From assembly GCF_016862575.1 (NCBI RefSeq), contig NZ_BONF01000012.1, forward strand, positions 175,999 through 239,998: a DNA stretch of 64,000 bases, in the 5' to 3' direction. This DNA comes from Catellatospora bangladeshensis. GTDB taxonomy: Bacteria > Actinomycetota > Actinomycetes > Mycobacteriales > Micromonosporaceae. The position numbers and the translations under genes were made by a program. This document shows positions 1 to 10,225 of the stretch, in pieces (positions within the stretch are counted from its first letter, which is position 1; every line of letters begins with the position of its first letter). The notes beneath the pieces are model-generated. The model worked only from the letters and a program-made list of their open reading frames with translations, made no database searches and had not been told where the DNA came from.

Positions 1-1337
<1,337 letters not shown>

Positions 1338-1420
1338 TCATCGAGATTCGTTGCTGCCGCAACTGTCAGGCGGCAACCAGAACGCGGAAAGGGACCAGCG
1401 GGCGAGCACACGTCGCTACT

Positions 1421-1457
1421 CCGCGACGAGGTGCCGGTCGGTCAGACCTCGTCGCGG
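1421..1457 (-). promoter_or_regulatory. leu attenuator hairpin
   Basis: Perfect 12-bp inverted repeat: CCGCGACGAGGT at 1421-1432 and its complement at 1446-1457, with a 13-nt loop. It overlaps the last codons and stop of the leucine leader peptide. A second, imperfect hairpin (TTGCCGC against GCGGCAGCAA, around 1350-1376) lies between it and leuA and could be the alternative fold or pseudoknot partner. No U-run follows, so control could act on leuA translation or by Rho rather than by an intrinsic terminator. Confidence 0.7.
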
Positions 1458-1486
1458 CGGCGAAGAAGCAGGCTCGCGCACCACAT
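1442..1486 (-). CDS. leuL: leucine leader peptide (attenuator)
   Basis: A 14-residue frame, MWCASLLLRRRDEV, with three consecutive leucine codons (CTG CTT CTT). It sits 180 bases upstream of leuA on the same strand, and its last codons form the 5' arm of a perfect 12-bp hairpin (1421-1457). This is the classic layout of ribosome-mediated attenuation: stalling at the Leu codons when leucyl-tRNA is short would alter downstream pairing. There is no clear ribosome site, but a TACAGT -10-like box at 1497-1502 would start transcription about 3 bases before the ATG, so translation could be nearly leaderless. Leader peptides and a conserved LEU element before leuA are known from other actinobacteria; the assignment here is from sequence pattern only. 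Confidence 0.8.
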   Translation of the reverse strand: MWCASLLLRRRDEV

Positions 1487-1496
1487 GATGTCGGCA

Positions 1497-1502
1497 ACTG
1501 TA
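1497..1502 (-). promoter_or_regulatory. -10 box for leuL-leuA
   Basis: TACAGT on the minus strand matches the actinobacterial TANNNT -10 pattern. A start site 7 nt downstream would be near 1489, leaving only about 3 nt before the leader-peptide ATG. No convincing -35 hexamer is seen. Confidence 0.45.
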
Positions 1503-1609
1503 CGCCCGCCGGCCGCACATGGGAGCGAATGTCCGCTTCGTGGGACAACGTGTCCCGCCCCGTGGCCGCCGACAGCCTGCGGCTGCGGCCCGCGGCCTGC
1601 GCCCTTCAT

Positions 1610-1684
1610 GATCGTCGAACTTGCCAGGCAGATGGGCGAATGGCGGGTCAAGATACGCCCGGGTGCCTGGCAAGTTGGACGATC
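1610..1684. repeat. 21-bp inverted repeat between lipoprotein gene and leu leader
   Basis: Arms 1610-1630 (beginning GATCGTCGAACTTGCC) and 1664-1684 are reverse complements with one mismatch, separated by 33 nt. The outer GATCGTC/GACGATC ends resemble those of the other dispersed palindromes here. It is followed by a GGAC tandem stretch (about 1687-1709). It could terminate the lipoprotein transcript. Confidence 0.7.
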
Positions 1685-1733
1685 TTGGCGGACGGACGGA
1701 CGGACGGACAGGCGGGCGGGCGGGCCGGGCGGA

Positions 1734-2528
1734 TCAGGGCTTGGCTGACGGGGAGGCGGATGCGCTGGCCGAGGGCTTCGGCGACGGCGGGGCGGTCAGC
1801 GGGAGCGGCTGGCCGGGGACCACCGGGCCGGGCAGCGAGACGCTCGGCGGGGCGAGGCCCGGCGTGCCCTCCAGCAGCAGCGTGCCGAAGGCGACCTTGG
1901 CCGCGGTCAGCGTGCCGTCGGCCTCGTAGCAGTAGATGCCCGCGTCGAGCGGCAGTTTGAGGCTGGCCGCCGAGGACTCCACCGCGTAGCACTTCCCGCG
2001 CGCCCCGGGCAGCGGCGCCGCGTCGGCCACGGCCAGCGCCAGCCGCCGGTCGGTGAGCATGTTCTGCCAGTCGGTGATCAGGTGCTGCACCTTCACGTCG
2101 GCCTTGCCGGGCAGCGCGCCGGGCACCTTCACGCAGCCCGAGTACGGGTGGTTGCCCGCGGCCAGGGCGCACTGGTGCAGCGCGCCCCCGGTGAAGACCA
2201 GCGCGATGTCGACCGCGCCGCTGTGCGCGCCGCCGGGCACGTCGACGCGCCAGGTCCCGTCGAGCGCGCGGGTGACGGTCACCCGGCGGTCGGGCCGCTT
2301 CGGGCTCTTGAACGTGTACAGCGCCACCTGCCGCAGGTCCTTCGCGGCCGCGGCGCGCGCGGCGAGCTGCGCCCGTGGCTCGGCCGGCTCGGCGGCCGCG
2401 GCGCTGACCGGCGGGGCGGACGTCGGCGCCGCCTCCGGAGCCGCGTCGCCGCAGGCGGACAGCGCCCAGCAGGCGGCGATCAGGGAGGAGACGGTGAGGA
2501 CGGCCCGGCGCACGCGCCCATTCTTCAC
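1734..2528 (-). CDS. putative secreted lipoprotein, function unknown
   Basis: A 264-residue protein starting at a GTG. The N-terminus has basic residues (KNGRVRR), a hydrophobic run and the lipobox LSAC at about residues 25-28, so it should be lipid-anchored outside the membrane. An Ala/Pro-rich linker follows, then a globular part with four cysteines (in HQCALA, YSGCVK, RGKCYAV, GIYCYE) that could form two disulfides, and a Pro/Ser-rich tail. It resembles other actinobacterial lipoproteins of unknown role; I do not recognise a named family. It reads divergently from lysC, and a Crp/GlxR-like palindrome lies about 75 bases upstream. No strong ribosome site supports the chosen start. Confidence 0.75.
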   Translation of the reverse strand: MKNGRVRRAVLTVSSLIAACWALSACGDAAPEAAPTSAPPVSAAAAEPAEPRAQLAARAAAAKDLRQVALYTFKSPKRPDRRVTVTRALDGTWRVDVPGGAHSGAVDIALVFTGGALHQCALAAGNHPYSGCVKVPGALPGKADVKVQHLITDWQNMLTDRRLALAVADAAPLPGARGKCYAVESSAASLKLPLDAGIYCYEADGTLTAAKVAFGTLLLEGTPGLAPPSVSLPGPVVPGQPLPLTAPPSPKPSASASASPSAKP

Positions 2529-2603
2529 CGCGCCACGCCGTTCCCCGTCCCGACGCGCCCCAGGGTTACGCAAGATCGCAGGATACGCAGCCAACTCACA
2601 GAG

Positions 2604-2619
2604 TGTGGCGCGTGTCACA
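2604..2619. promoter_or_regulatory. candidate Crp/GlxR operator
   Basis: TGTGGCGCGTGTCACA matches the Crp/GlxR palindrome TGTGA-N6-TCACA at nine of ten defined positions and lies in a longer GTGTG...CACAC symmetry. It sits in the 283-bp divergent spacer between the lipoprotein gene and lysC, about 75 bases before the lipoprotein start. A crp gene lies in this same window, which makes the match more credible, but binding is inferred. Confidence 0.5.
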
Positions 2620-2811
2620 CACATGAAATTCCTACGGCGGTGATGGGCGGCGCGCGGGTGTCTGCGCGGCAGCGGAAGGCGTTCGGCAAAGGATCTCGGA
2701 AATCCCCGGGCCCGGCGCCCGAGTGCTGGGATCGACCCGCGATCGGCTGCCCGGCCCGCCGCTAAGCTGACTCCGTCCTTAAGTACCTGAGGTTGAGAGG
2801 AGCCGGCAACC

Positions 2812-4077
<1,266 letters not shown>

Positions 4078-4079
4078 CG

Positions 4080-5147
4080 ATGGGTCATCACGGCAAGCTG
4101 CCCACCCTCGCCGTCGTCGGCGCCACCGGCGCGGTCGGCACGGTGATGCTCGACATCCTCAGCCACCGCCGCAACGTGTGGGGCGACATCCGGCTCATCG
4201 CGTCCCCACGCTCGGCCGGCCGCCGCCTGCTCGTACGCGGCGAGGAGGTCGAGGTCGTCGCGCTCACCGAGGAGGCGTTCGACGGCGTCGACGTCGCCAT
4301 GTTCGACGTGCCCGACGAGGTCTCCGCCTACTGGGCGCCGGTCGCGGTCTCTCGCGGCGCGATCGCCGTCGACAACTCCGGCGCGTTCCGGATGGACCCC
4401 GACGTCCCCCTGGTCGTCCCCGAGATCAACCCCGCCCAGGTGCGCAACCGGCCCAAGGGCATCATCGCCAACGCCAACTGCACCACCCTGGCGATGATCG
4501 TGGCGATCGCCCCGCTGCACAACGCGTACGGCCTCAAGGAGCTGGTGCTCGCCTCCTACCAGGCGGTCTCCGGCGCCGGGCAGGTCGGCGTGGACACGCT
4601 GCACGACCAGATCGCCAAGGTGGCCGGCGACCGGGTGCTCGGCACCCGCCCCGGCAACATCCGGCACGCGGTCGGCGACGACCTCGGCCCGTTCGCCGCA
4701 CCCGTCGCGCTGAACGTGGTCCCGTTCGCCGGCTCGCTCCGGGACGGCGGCTGGTCCAGCGAAGAGCTGAAGATGCGCAACGAGTCCCGCAAGATCCTGG
4801 GCCTGCCCGACCTGAAGGTCAGCGCGACCTGCGTACGCGTGCCCGTGGTCACCGGCCACTCGGTCGCCGTGCACGCCGTCTTCGGCTCCGAGGTCGACGC
4901 CATGGGCGCCCGCGAGGTGCTCCAGGGCGCGCCCGGCGTGATCGTGGTCGACGACCCCGGCGCGGGCGAGTTCCCGATGCCGATCGACGCCGTCGGCACC
5001 GACCCGTCCTGGGTCGGCCGCATCCGCCGCGCCGTCGACGACCCCCGCGCTCTCGACTTCTTCGTCACCGGCGACAACCTCCGCAAGGGCGCCGCCCTCA
5101 ACACCGCCCAGATCGCCGAACTCCTCGCGGTCGAACTCTCCCGCTGA
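4080..5147 (+). CDS. asd: aspartate-semialdehyde dehydrogenase
   Basis: Reduces aspartyl phosphate to aspartate semialdehyde with NADPH, the step after LysC. The 355-residue protein has the nucleotide-binding GATGAVG near the N-terminus and the catalytic cysteine at residue 134 in NANCTT. The ATG at 4080 lies two bases after the lysC stop, so the two genes are translationally coupled. Downstream is a palindrome (5159-5200) that probably ends the operon. Confidence 0.96.
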   Translation: MGHHGKLPTLAVVGATGAVGTVMLDILSHRRNVWGDIRLIASPRSAGRRLLVRGEEVEVVALTEEAFDGVDVAMFDVPDEVSAYWAPVAVSRGAIAVDNSGAFRMDPDVPLVVPEINPAQVRNRPKGIIANANCTTLAMIVAIAPLHNAYGLKELVLASYQAVSGAGQVGVDTLHDQIAKVAGDRVLGTRPGNIRHAVGDDLGPFAAPVALNVVPFAGSLRDGGWSSEELKMRNESRKILGLPDLKVSATCVRVPVVTGHSVAVHAVFGSEVDAMGAREVLQGAPGVIVVDDPGAGEFPMPIDAVGTDPSWVGRIRRAVDDPRALDFFVTGDNLRKGAALNTAQIAELLAVELSR

Positions 5148-5158
5148 CAACCCCAAGG

Positions 5159-5200
5159 AAGGGCACCTTCTTAACGCTATGCGTAGAGGAAGGTGCCCTT
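5159..5200. repeat. dispersed palindrome family B, copy 1
   Basis: AAGGGCACCTTC (5159-5170) and its complement (5189-5200), each followed by the direct repeat TTAACG. A near-identical element lies at 50850-50891. Placed 12 bases after the asd stop, it could act as a transcription terminator. Confidence 0.8.
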
Positions 5201-5263
5201 CTTAACGTCCCCAGCTCGGCTGGACGGGCGGCCGCCTGGGCGGGGCGAGGCGGGGCGGTTGAA

Positions 5264-5324
5264 GATCGGTGTCTCGTGTCGGAAGGTGCGCTCAGGCGCA
5301 GGGTTTGGACACGAGACGCCGATC
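5264..5324. repeat. dispersed palindrome family A, copy 1 (GCGTCT type)
   Basis: Arms 5264-5280 (GATCGGTGTCTCGTGTC) and 5308-5324 are reverse complements with one mismatch around a 27-nt centre. It is half of a pair with the copy at 5369-5429; the same pair type recurs at 47213-47371. Confidence 0.8.
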
Positions 5325-5368
5325 ATGGTGGGCCGCCCGAGGTGGGAGCACGGCCGGGAGTGGGTGAT

Positions 5369-5429
5369 GATCGCGATTTCGTGTCGAAAAGTGTGCTCTG
5401 AGCGCAGGTTTGGACACGAACTAGCGATC
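5369..5429. repeat. dispersed palindrome family A, copy 2 (CGAGTT type)
   Basis: Arms 5369-5385 (GATCGCGATTTCGTGTC) and 5413-5429, with a few mismatches in the variable part. The ends GATCG and the inner TCGTGTC/GACACGA are shared with the other copies. Together with copy 1 it fills most of the 389-bp space between asd and the GGDEF gene. Confidence 0.75.
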
Positions 5430-5433
5430 TTCA

Positions 5434-5475
5434 GCCGCGAGCCGCGAGCCGCGAGCCGCGAGCCGCGAGCCGCGA
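5434..5475. repeat. tandem array of GCCGCGA, six copies
   Basis: Six head-to-tail copies of the 7-bp unit directly after the second family A palindrome, in non-coding DNA. It is likely a slippage-prone microsatellite. Confidence 0.9.
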
Positions 5476-5536
5476 GCTGAGGTCGCGAGTCCGGCGTTCG
5501 GGGTCGCGGGGCGTTCCGCGTGGTGAGGGTGGCTGG

Positions 5537-7015
5537 TCAGGCCGGGGCGGGCGGTGGGGCAGGGTCGGGGGCGAGGCGGACGCCGTTGCGGCCCGCCCGT
5601 TTCACCGCGTAGAGGGCCTGGTCGGCGCGGTAGAGGGCGGCCTCGGGGGACTCCTCCTCGCCCTGGACGGCCACGCCCACGCTGATCGTGCGGCCGGTCG
5701 CCCGCGCCGCCGCGACCAGGCGCTCGGCGACCCGCACCGCCTCGGCCTCGCTCGGCACGTCGACCACGGCCACGAACTCGTCGCCGCCCACCCGGAACAG
5801 CTCGTCGCCGAGCCGCAGCGCCTGCTGGAGCGCCCCCGACATCTGTACCAGCACCCGGTCGCCCGCGGCGTGGCCCAGCGTGTCGTTCACCGTCTTGAAC
5901 TGGTCGATGTCGATCGCGAGCAGCGCCGTCCGGCCCGGCGTGGCGGCGGCCAGCCGGTCGCCGAACGGGCCGCCGTGGCGCAGCCCCGTCAGCGGGTCGG
6001 AGTTGGCCTGCAGGTGCAGCCGGCGCAGCGTGGTCAGCTTCTCCAGGCAGGTGCTGGCCTGCGCGGCGAGCAGTTCGAGCAGGTTCACCAGCGCGCTGTC
6101 CGGCACGATCGCGGTCTCGTCGAGCACGACCAGCGCCCCGACCGACGAGGAGACCGTCGCGGTGCCCGCCCCGAGCGGGACGGCGATCATCGTGCGTACG
6201 CCTGCCGCGGTCAGCGCCTCGAACCCCCGCGCGTCCAGCACCGCCGGATCGCCCAGCGTGTACGACGCACCGTAACGGCACGCCTCGTCGAGCAGCGCGG
6301 CGAGCCGGTCGGGCTCGATCTGCGCCAGCCGCGCGACCAGCGGCCGGTCCCGGGGCTCCGGTGAGCTGGCCGCGATGACGACGCGGAGCTCCTCGTCCTC
6401 GGGCAGCAGGTCCGGTGCGGGACGCAGCAGCACGGCCGCGGCCAGGCCGGTCACCTCACGGGCCGCGCGGCAGGCCCGGACCAGCACCTCGGCGTCGGTC
6501 TCCGCACTGGTCAGCGCCAGTGCATGACGCAGCAGCTGCTCGCTGCGGGTCTCCGCCGGTGGCCCGCCCAGCTCGCTGAGCCGCGCGCCGAGCAGCCGCC
6601 CGGCCTCGACGAGGGTCTCCTCCCAGCCGTCGAGCGGCTGCTGCTCGGCCCACTCGGCGTTGATCACCCCTACCGGGTGCCCGGTGCGGTCGATGATCGG
6701 CGCGCAGATCTCGGCGGTGATGGGGGGCCCGAGCCGGATGTAGTCCGGGTCGTTGGCGACGTCCGGGATGGTGACGGCCTTGCCGCTGGCGTACACCCGG
6801 CCGACGACGCCGTGCCCGAGCGGGACCGCGGAGAACACCTGCCACGCGCCGCTCGCGGAGACGCACCGGAGCTGGTCCTTCACGTGCAGCAGCGCCTCGA
6901 TCAGAGCGGGCGTGTGCCGGCTGAGCACGGAGACCGTGGCGTGGCACGCTTCGACCGCGCTGCGGGAGGTTCGCAGTGCTGCGGTTACATCATCAACGAT
7001 GCGAGGAAGGGGCAC
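5537..7015 (-). CDS. GAF-GAF-GGDEF diguanylate cyclase
   Basis: A 492-residue soluble protein predicted to make cyclic di-GMP. Two GAF-type sensor regions (about 15-150 and 160-325) precede a GGDEF domain (about 335-480). The active-site loop is intact (VGGDEF) and an inhibitory I-site RLGD lies five residues before it, so product inhibition is expected. The metal/GTP region LLAIDIDQFKTVND is also present. No EAL domain and no membrane segment is seen, so it should sense a cytoplasmic ligand. It starts at GTG 7015 without an obvious ribosome site. It is monocistronic; a Crp-like palindrome lies about 200 bases upstream. Confidence 0.92.
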   Translation of the reverse strand: MPLPRIVDDVTAALRTSRSAVEACHATVSVLSRHTPALIEALLHVKDQLRCVSASGAWQVFSAVPLGHGVVGRVYASGKAVTIPDVANDPDYIRLGPPITAEICAPIIDRTGHPVGVINAEWAEQQPLDGWEETLVEAGRLLGARLSELGGPPAETRSEQLLRHALALTSAETDAEVLVRACRAAREVTGLAAAVLLRPAPDLLPEDEELRVVIAASSPEPRDRPLVARLAQIEPDRLAALLDEACRYGASYTLGDPAVLDARGFEALTAAGVRTMIAVPLGAGTATVSSSVGALVVLDETAIVPDSALVNLLELLAAQASTCLEKLTTLRRLHLQANSDPLTGLRHGGPFGDRLAAATPGRTALLAIDIDQFKTVNDTLGHAAGDRVLVQMSGALQQALRLGDELFRVGGDEFVAVVDVPSEAEAVRVAERLVAAARATGRTISVGVAVQGEEESPEAALYRADQALYAVKRAGRNGVRLAPDPAPPPAPA

Positions 7016-7266
7016 GGGGCAGATTTCGCTCTTTGCTCAGGGGTGGGCGTGGGGGCTTACGGGCGCCAAGCTTACTCACCGTAGGCACGTTCAGCGGCCA
7101 TTATGAAAATCGTTCGCCCAGCGTGGCCATCGGATGAGTGGATCCCGTCGGTCGGCGGGCGGACCATACGAAACATTTCGGCCTACCCGGCCGCACCGGT
7201 ACGAGTGACGGGGTGAACTAAGTCACAGCGGACTGCGGCCCGCGCAAAGGCTGAGGGCGCTGCGGC
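7016..7266. other. intergenic region upstream of the GGDEF gene
   Basis: About 250 bases without a gene. It holds a relatively AT-rich stretch near 7095-7110 and the Crp-like site at 7212-7227; no promoter could be assigned with confidence. Confidence 0.5.
7212..7227. promoter_or_regulatory. candidate Crp/GlxR operator
   Basis: GGTGAACTAAGTCACA fits TGTGA-N6-TCACA with one mismatch. It lies between the 3' end of the LPXTG gene and the diguanylate cyclase start, so it could link cAMP and c-di-GMP signalling. The roughly 200-bp distance to the start weakens the case. Confidence 0.35.
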
Positions 7267-8421
7267 TCAGGATGCCGGAAGGGCCCGCCGCCGGGTGATG
7301 CTCAGCAGCACAGCGCCGCCGAGCAGCAGGAGCAAGCCGACTCCGGCGGTCAGCCAGGCCTGTGGCCCGGTGATCGGCAGGCCACCGCCGTCGGCGGTCA
7401 GCATGACGGCGAACCCGTCCTGGTTGTCGCTGTCGTCCACGTCCGCCACGCGTACGGCGACGGCGTTGGCGGGCAGCCCGCGCCGGGCCAGATCGGTTGC
7501 GGCCGGAAGCTGCTGGCCCAGGCTCTCGACCCGTACCGTCCCATCCCGCAGGGTGGCCGGGGCATCCAGCGCGGCCGAGACCGTCACCAGGTGGTACAGC
7601 TCGACGGCGGAGTGCAGGCCGTCGCCCGGGTCGGTGTCCTGCCCCGCAGGGATGAGGGCGAGCTCGTCGTAGGTGCAGACCGCCGAGCGGCGGTCGTCGC
7701 CGAGCACGCATCCGCCCGCCGGCTCGGCGAAGGTCACCCCCGGTGGCAGGCGCAGCTCGACCCTGACCCCACCGGCGGTCGCCAGGCCCTGATTGGCGAT
7801 GGTGTACCGCACCGCGCCGGTCTCGCCGGGGCTCAACGTTCCGCTGGGTTCGGGGCTCCCGCCCGCACCGATACGCACCGACTGCGTCACGTCCGGCGCC
7901 ACCACGGCCAGGTCGGCCTCGGGGCGGTCCAGCACCTCGATCGGAAACCATCGGCTGTCGTCCGCGGGATACGCGTCCGCGGGTTCGGCGTCGACCGTGA
8001 CCTTGATCCGGCCCTTGACGGGCGTATCGGTCTGCACCGTCGCGTCGACGGGAAGGTCCACCGTCTCGCCCGGCCCCGGGAACCGGTCCGGTCGCAGCTC
8101 GCAGTACCACCCGACGACGTCGCCGTCGCATTCGCCGATGCCGCCGCCGGGCCAGAGGGTCAGCTTCTGCCCGAACACGGCCAGCTCCGAGGCGTCCACC
8201 CGGACGACGACCCGGGTCGGGGTCTGGTCTCCCTTGTTGGTGACTTTGAGGTGGAGAACCTTGCTCGTGGACCCGAGCGCGATCGTCGCGCCGGTCAGGT
8301 CGACGGTGAGGTCCACACCCCCCGGATCCGCCGAAACGGGGGCGGCCGGCATCCCGGCTCCGCCGAGCAGCAGCAGCACCGTGGTCGCTGTTCGGGCCAG
8401 CAGCCGGCGTCCGGATCGCAT
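7267..8421 (-). CDS. LPXTG-anchored surface protein with CARDB/DUF11-like repeats
   Basis: A 384-residue exported protein. An N-terminal signal peptide (RSGRRLLARTATTVLLLL..., cut near VSA-DPGG) and a C-terminal sorting signal (LPITG, about 20 hydrophobic residues, then RRR) predict sortase anchoring to peptidoglycan. Between them are two Ig-like regions of the CARDB/DUF11 type (starting near VDLTVDLTG and ADLAVVAP) with a few cysteines. The ATG at 8421 is preferred because GGAGGG (8428-8433) stands six bases before it; the GTG at 8424 is too close. No sortase gene is in the window. The partner or ligand cannot be guessed. Confidence 0.85.
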   Translation of the reverse strand: MRSGRRLLARTATTVLLLLGGAGMPAAPVSADPGGVDLTVDLTGATIALGSTSKVLHLKVTNKGDQTPTRVVVRVDASELAVFGQKLTLWPGGGIGECDGDVVGWYCELRPDRFPGPGETVDLPVDATVQTDTPVKGRIKVTVDAEPADAYPADDSRWFPIEVLDRPEADLAVVAPDVTQSVRIGAGGSPEPSGTLSPGETGAVRYTIANQGLATAGGVRVELRLPPGVTFAEPAGGCVLGDDRRSAVCTYDELALIPAGQDTDPGDGLHSAVELYHLVTVSAALDAPATLRDGTVRVESLGQQLPAATDLARRGLPANAVAVRVADVDDSDNQDGFAVMLTADGGGLPITGPQAWLTAGVGLLLLLGGAVLLSITRRRALPAS

Positions 8422-8584
8422 CACGAACCCTCCGAGGGGACGGACAGTGCGATCGGGAACCTATCGGTCGCGGCTCGGTTCGGGCATCCGTCGAACGGTC
8501 CAGGCTAGATCAAGTCGGGACGCGGGCCCGATCCCTGATCCGCGCCCGTCACCTGCGGCCGGGTGATCCGGACCTGGATACACC

Positions 8585-8620
8585 GAAGGCCCAGATCAGA
8601 TTTCTCTGATCTGGGCCTTC
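8585..8620. terminator. strong hairpin terminator downstream of tRNA-Pro
   Basis: Perfect 16-bp stem (8585-8600 with 8605-8620) and a TTTC loop. It lies just 3' of the tRNA on the minus strand. There is no long U-tract, as is usual in high-GC actinobacteria. Confidence 0.85.
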
Positions 8621-8625
8621 CTCGG

Positions 8626-8699
<74 letters not shown>

Positions 8700-8757
8700 A
8701 AGCGGTGCCTCGAAATAGTAGCTGACCCGGGTCGCTCCGCCAAAACGGGTATCCCCC

Positions 8758-9633
8758 TCAGCGTGGGATGAGTGTCAGCAGGCTCGCCTCGGGCCGGCAG
8801 GCGAAGCGCACCGGGGCGGTCGGGTGGGTGCCCAGCCCGGCCGACACGTGCAGCCAGGCCCGGCCCCAGCGGTGCAGCCCGCGGGCCAGCTTCCGGTCCA
8901 GGCCGCAGTTGGTGACCAGCGCGCCGACGCCCGGCACGCGCACCTGCCCGCCGTGCGTGTGCCCGGCCAGCAGCAGCTCGAACCCGTCGGCGGCGAACGC
9001 GTCGAGCACCCGCGGCTCGGGGGCGTGGCTGAGCGCGATGCGCACGGCGGCGGTCCGGTCGGCGGGGCCGGCCGGGTACACGTCGAGGCCGATGTGCGGG
9101 TCGTCGACGCCGGCCAGGTCGATCACGCGGCCGCCGGCCTTGAGCGTGGCGCGGCTGTTGTTGAGGTCGGCCCAGCCCGCGGCGAGGAAGGCCGCGCGCA
9201 GGTCCTCGAAGGGCAGGTCGACACCGTGCTGGTACTCCCGGTCGTCGCGGAAGTAGCTGAACGGGCTCTTCAGCACGGGGCCGGTGTAGTCGTTGGAGCC
9301 GAAGACGAAGGCGCCGGGCAGCTCCAGCAGCGGCTCGTACGCGGCGAGCACGCCGGGCACCGCGTCCGGGTGGGCCATGTTGTCGCCGGTGACCACGACC
9401 AGGTCCGGGTCGAGGCCGGCCAGCTCCCGCACCCAGCGCTGCTTGCGCCGCTGGTTCGGGGTCAGGTGCAGGTCGGACAGGTGCAGCACGCGCAGCGGCT
9501 CGGCCTCGGGGGCCAGCAGCGGCACGTCGTACCGGCGGAGCGTGAACATGTTGCGTTCCACGAGCGTGCCGTACGCCAGCGTGCCGGCGCCCACCGCGAT
9601 CGTGGCCAACGCGATTTTCCCGAGCGGACCCAT
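8758..9633 (-). CDS. membrane-anchored metallophosphoesterase
   Basis: A 291-residue calcineurin-like phosphoesterase, the counterpart of M. tuberculosis Rv3683 next to ponA2. Metal-binding motifs are in order: HLSDLHL, VTGDN, GSND (in place of the usual GNHD) and GHTHGGQ. An N-terminal hydrophobic segment (about residues 3-22) should anchor it to the membrane with the catalytic part outside. The ATG at 9633 is chosen because the hydrophobic anchor begins there; a GAAGGAAA ribosome site is rather distant. It diverges from the YqeY-like gene. The substrate is unknown; related proteins act on UDP-lipids or phosphodiesters. Confidence 0.88.
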   Translation of the reverse strand: MGPLGKIALATIAVGAGTLAYGTLVERNMFTLRRYDVPLLAPEAEPLRVLHLSDLHLTPNQRRKQRWVRELAGLDPDLVVVTGDNMAHPDAVPGVLAAYEPLLELPGAFVFGSNDYTGPVLKSPFSYFRDDREYQHGVDLPFEDLRAAFLAAGWADLNNSRATLKAGGRVIDLAGVDDPHIGLDVYPAGPADRTAAVRIALSHAPEPRVLDAFAADGFELLLAGHTHGGQVRVPGVGALVTNCGLDRKLARGLHRWGRAWLHVSAGLGTHPTAPVRFACRPEASLLTLIPR

Positions 9634-9702
9634 GCGGCTAAGAGTAGTTTCCTCGAAGGCAAGCACACGATGTGGTTGTGCGGAGCACACAGTGAGGTGG
9701 GT

Positions 9703-10158
9703 ATGGGCACCCTGAAGGAGCGCCTGACCGAGGACATGCGCGCGGCGATGAAGTCGCGCGACGAGGTCGTGACCAGCACGCTGCGGATGGCCCTGGCGGC
9801 CGTCGGGGTGGTGGAGGTCTCCGGCAAGGCCAAGCGGGAGCTGAGCGACGACGAGGTGCTGGCGGTGATCGCCAAGGAGGCGAAGAAGCGCCGCGAGGCC
9901 GAGGTCGCGTTCGCCGACGCGGGGCGCACGGAGCAGGCCGCCAAGGAGCGCGCCGAGGAGGAGGTGCTCGCCCGTTACCTGCCCAAGCAGCTCACCGACG
10001 AGGAGCTGGTGACGATCGTCACCGAGGCGCTGGCCGCGGGCGGCTTCAGCGGCATGGGCTCGATGGGCCCGGCGATGAAGGCGGTCCAGGCGGCGGTGGC
10101 CGGCCGGGCCGAGGGCGGCAAGGTCTCCGCGGAGGTACGCCGCCAGCTGGCCGGCTGA
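9703..10158 (+). CDS. GatB/YqeY-domain protein
   Basis: A 151-residue, charged, helical protein of the YqeY family, which shares its fold with the tail domain of the GatB amidotransferase subunit and may bind tRNA. The C-terminal GMGSMGPAMKAV stretch and the length are typical. The ATG at 9703 follows GAGGTGGG. It is the only gene between the divergent metallophosphoesterase and the convergent ponA2, separated from the latter by a strong bidirectional terminator. The physiological role is not established in actinobacteria. Confidence 0.9.
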   Translation: MGTLKERLTEDMRAAMKSRDEVVTSTLRMALAAVGVVEVSGKAKRELSDDEVLAVIAKEAKKRREAEVAFADAGRTEQAAKERAEEEVLARYLPKQLTDEELVTIVTEALAAGGFSGMGSMGPAMKAVQAAVAGRAEGGKVSAEVRRQLAG

Positions 10159-10177
10159 GTTCCGGCCCCGGATACGG

Positions 10178-10213
10178 CGGAGGCCCCGTTCACCCAGGTG
10201 AACGGGGCCTCCG
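10178..10213. terminator. bidirectional terminator between the YqeY gene and ponA2
   Basis: 17-bp perfect inverted repeat (10178-10194 and 10197-10213) centred on CA, between two convergent genes. Confidence 0.85.
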
Positions 10214-10225
10214 GTGTCTGTGCGG

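Noticed and set aside
5148..5536. CRISPR array
   Set aside because: Repeats here are palindromic pairs and a 7-bp microsatellite; there are no regularly spaced direct repeats with unique spacers and no cas genes.
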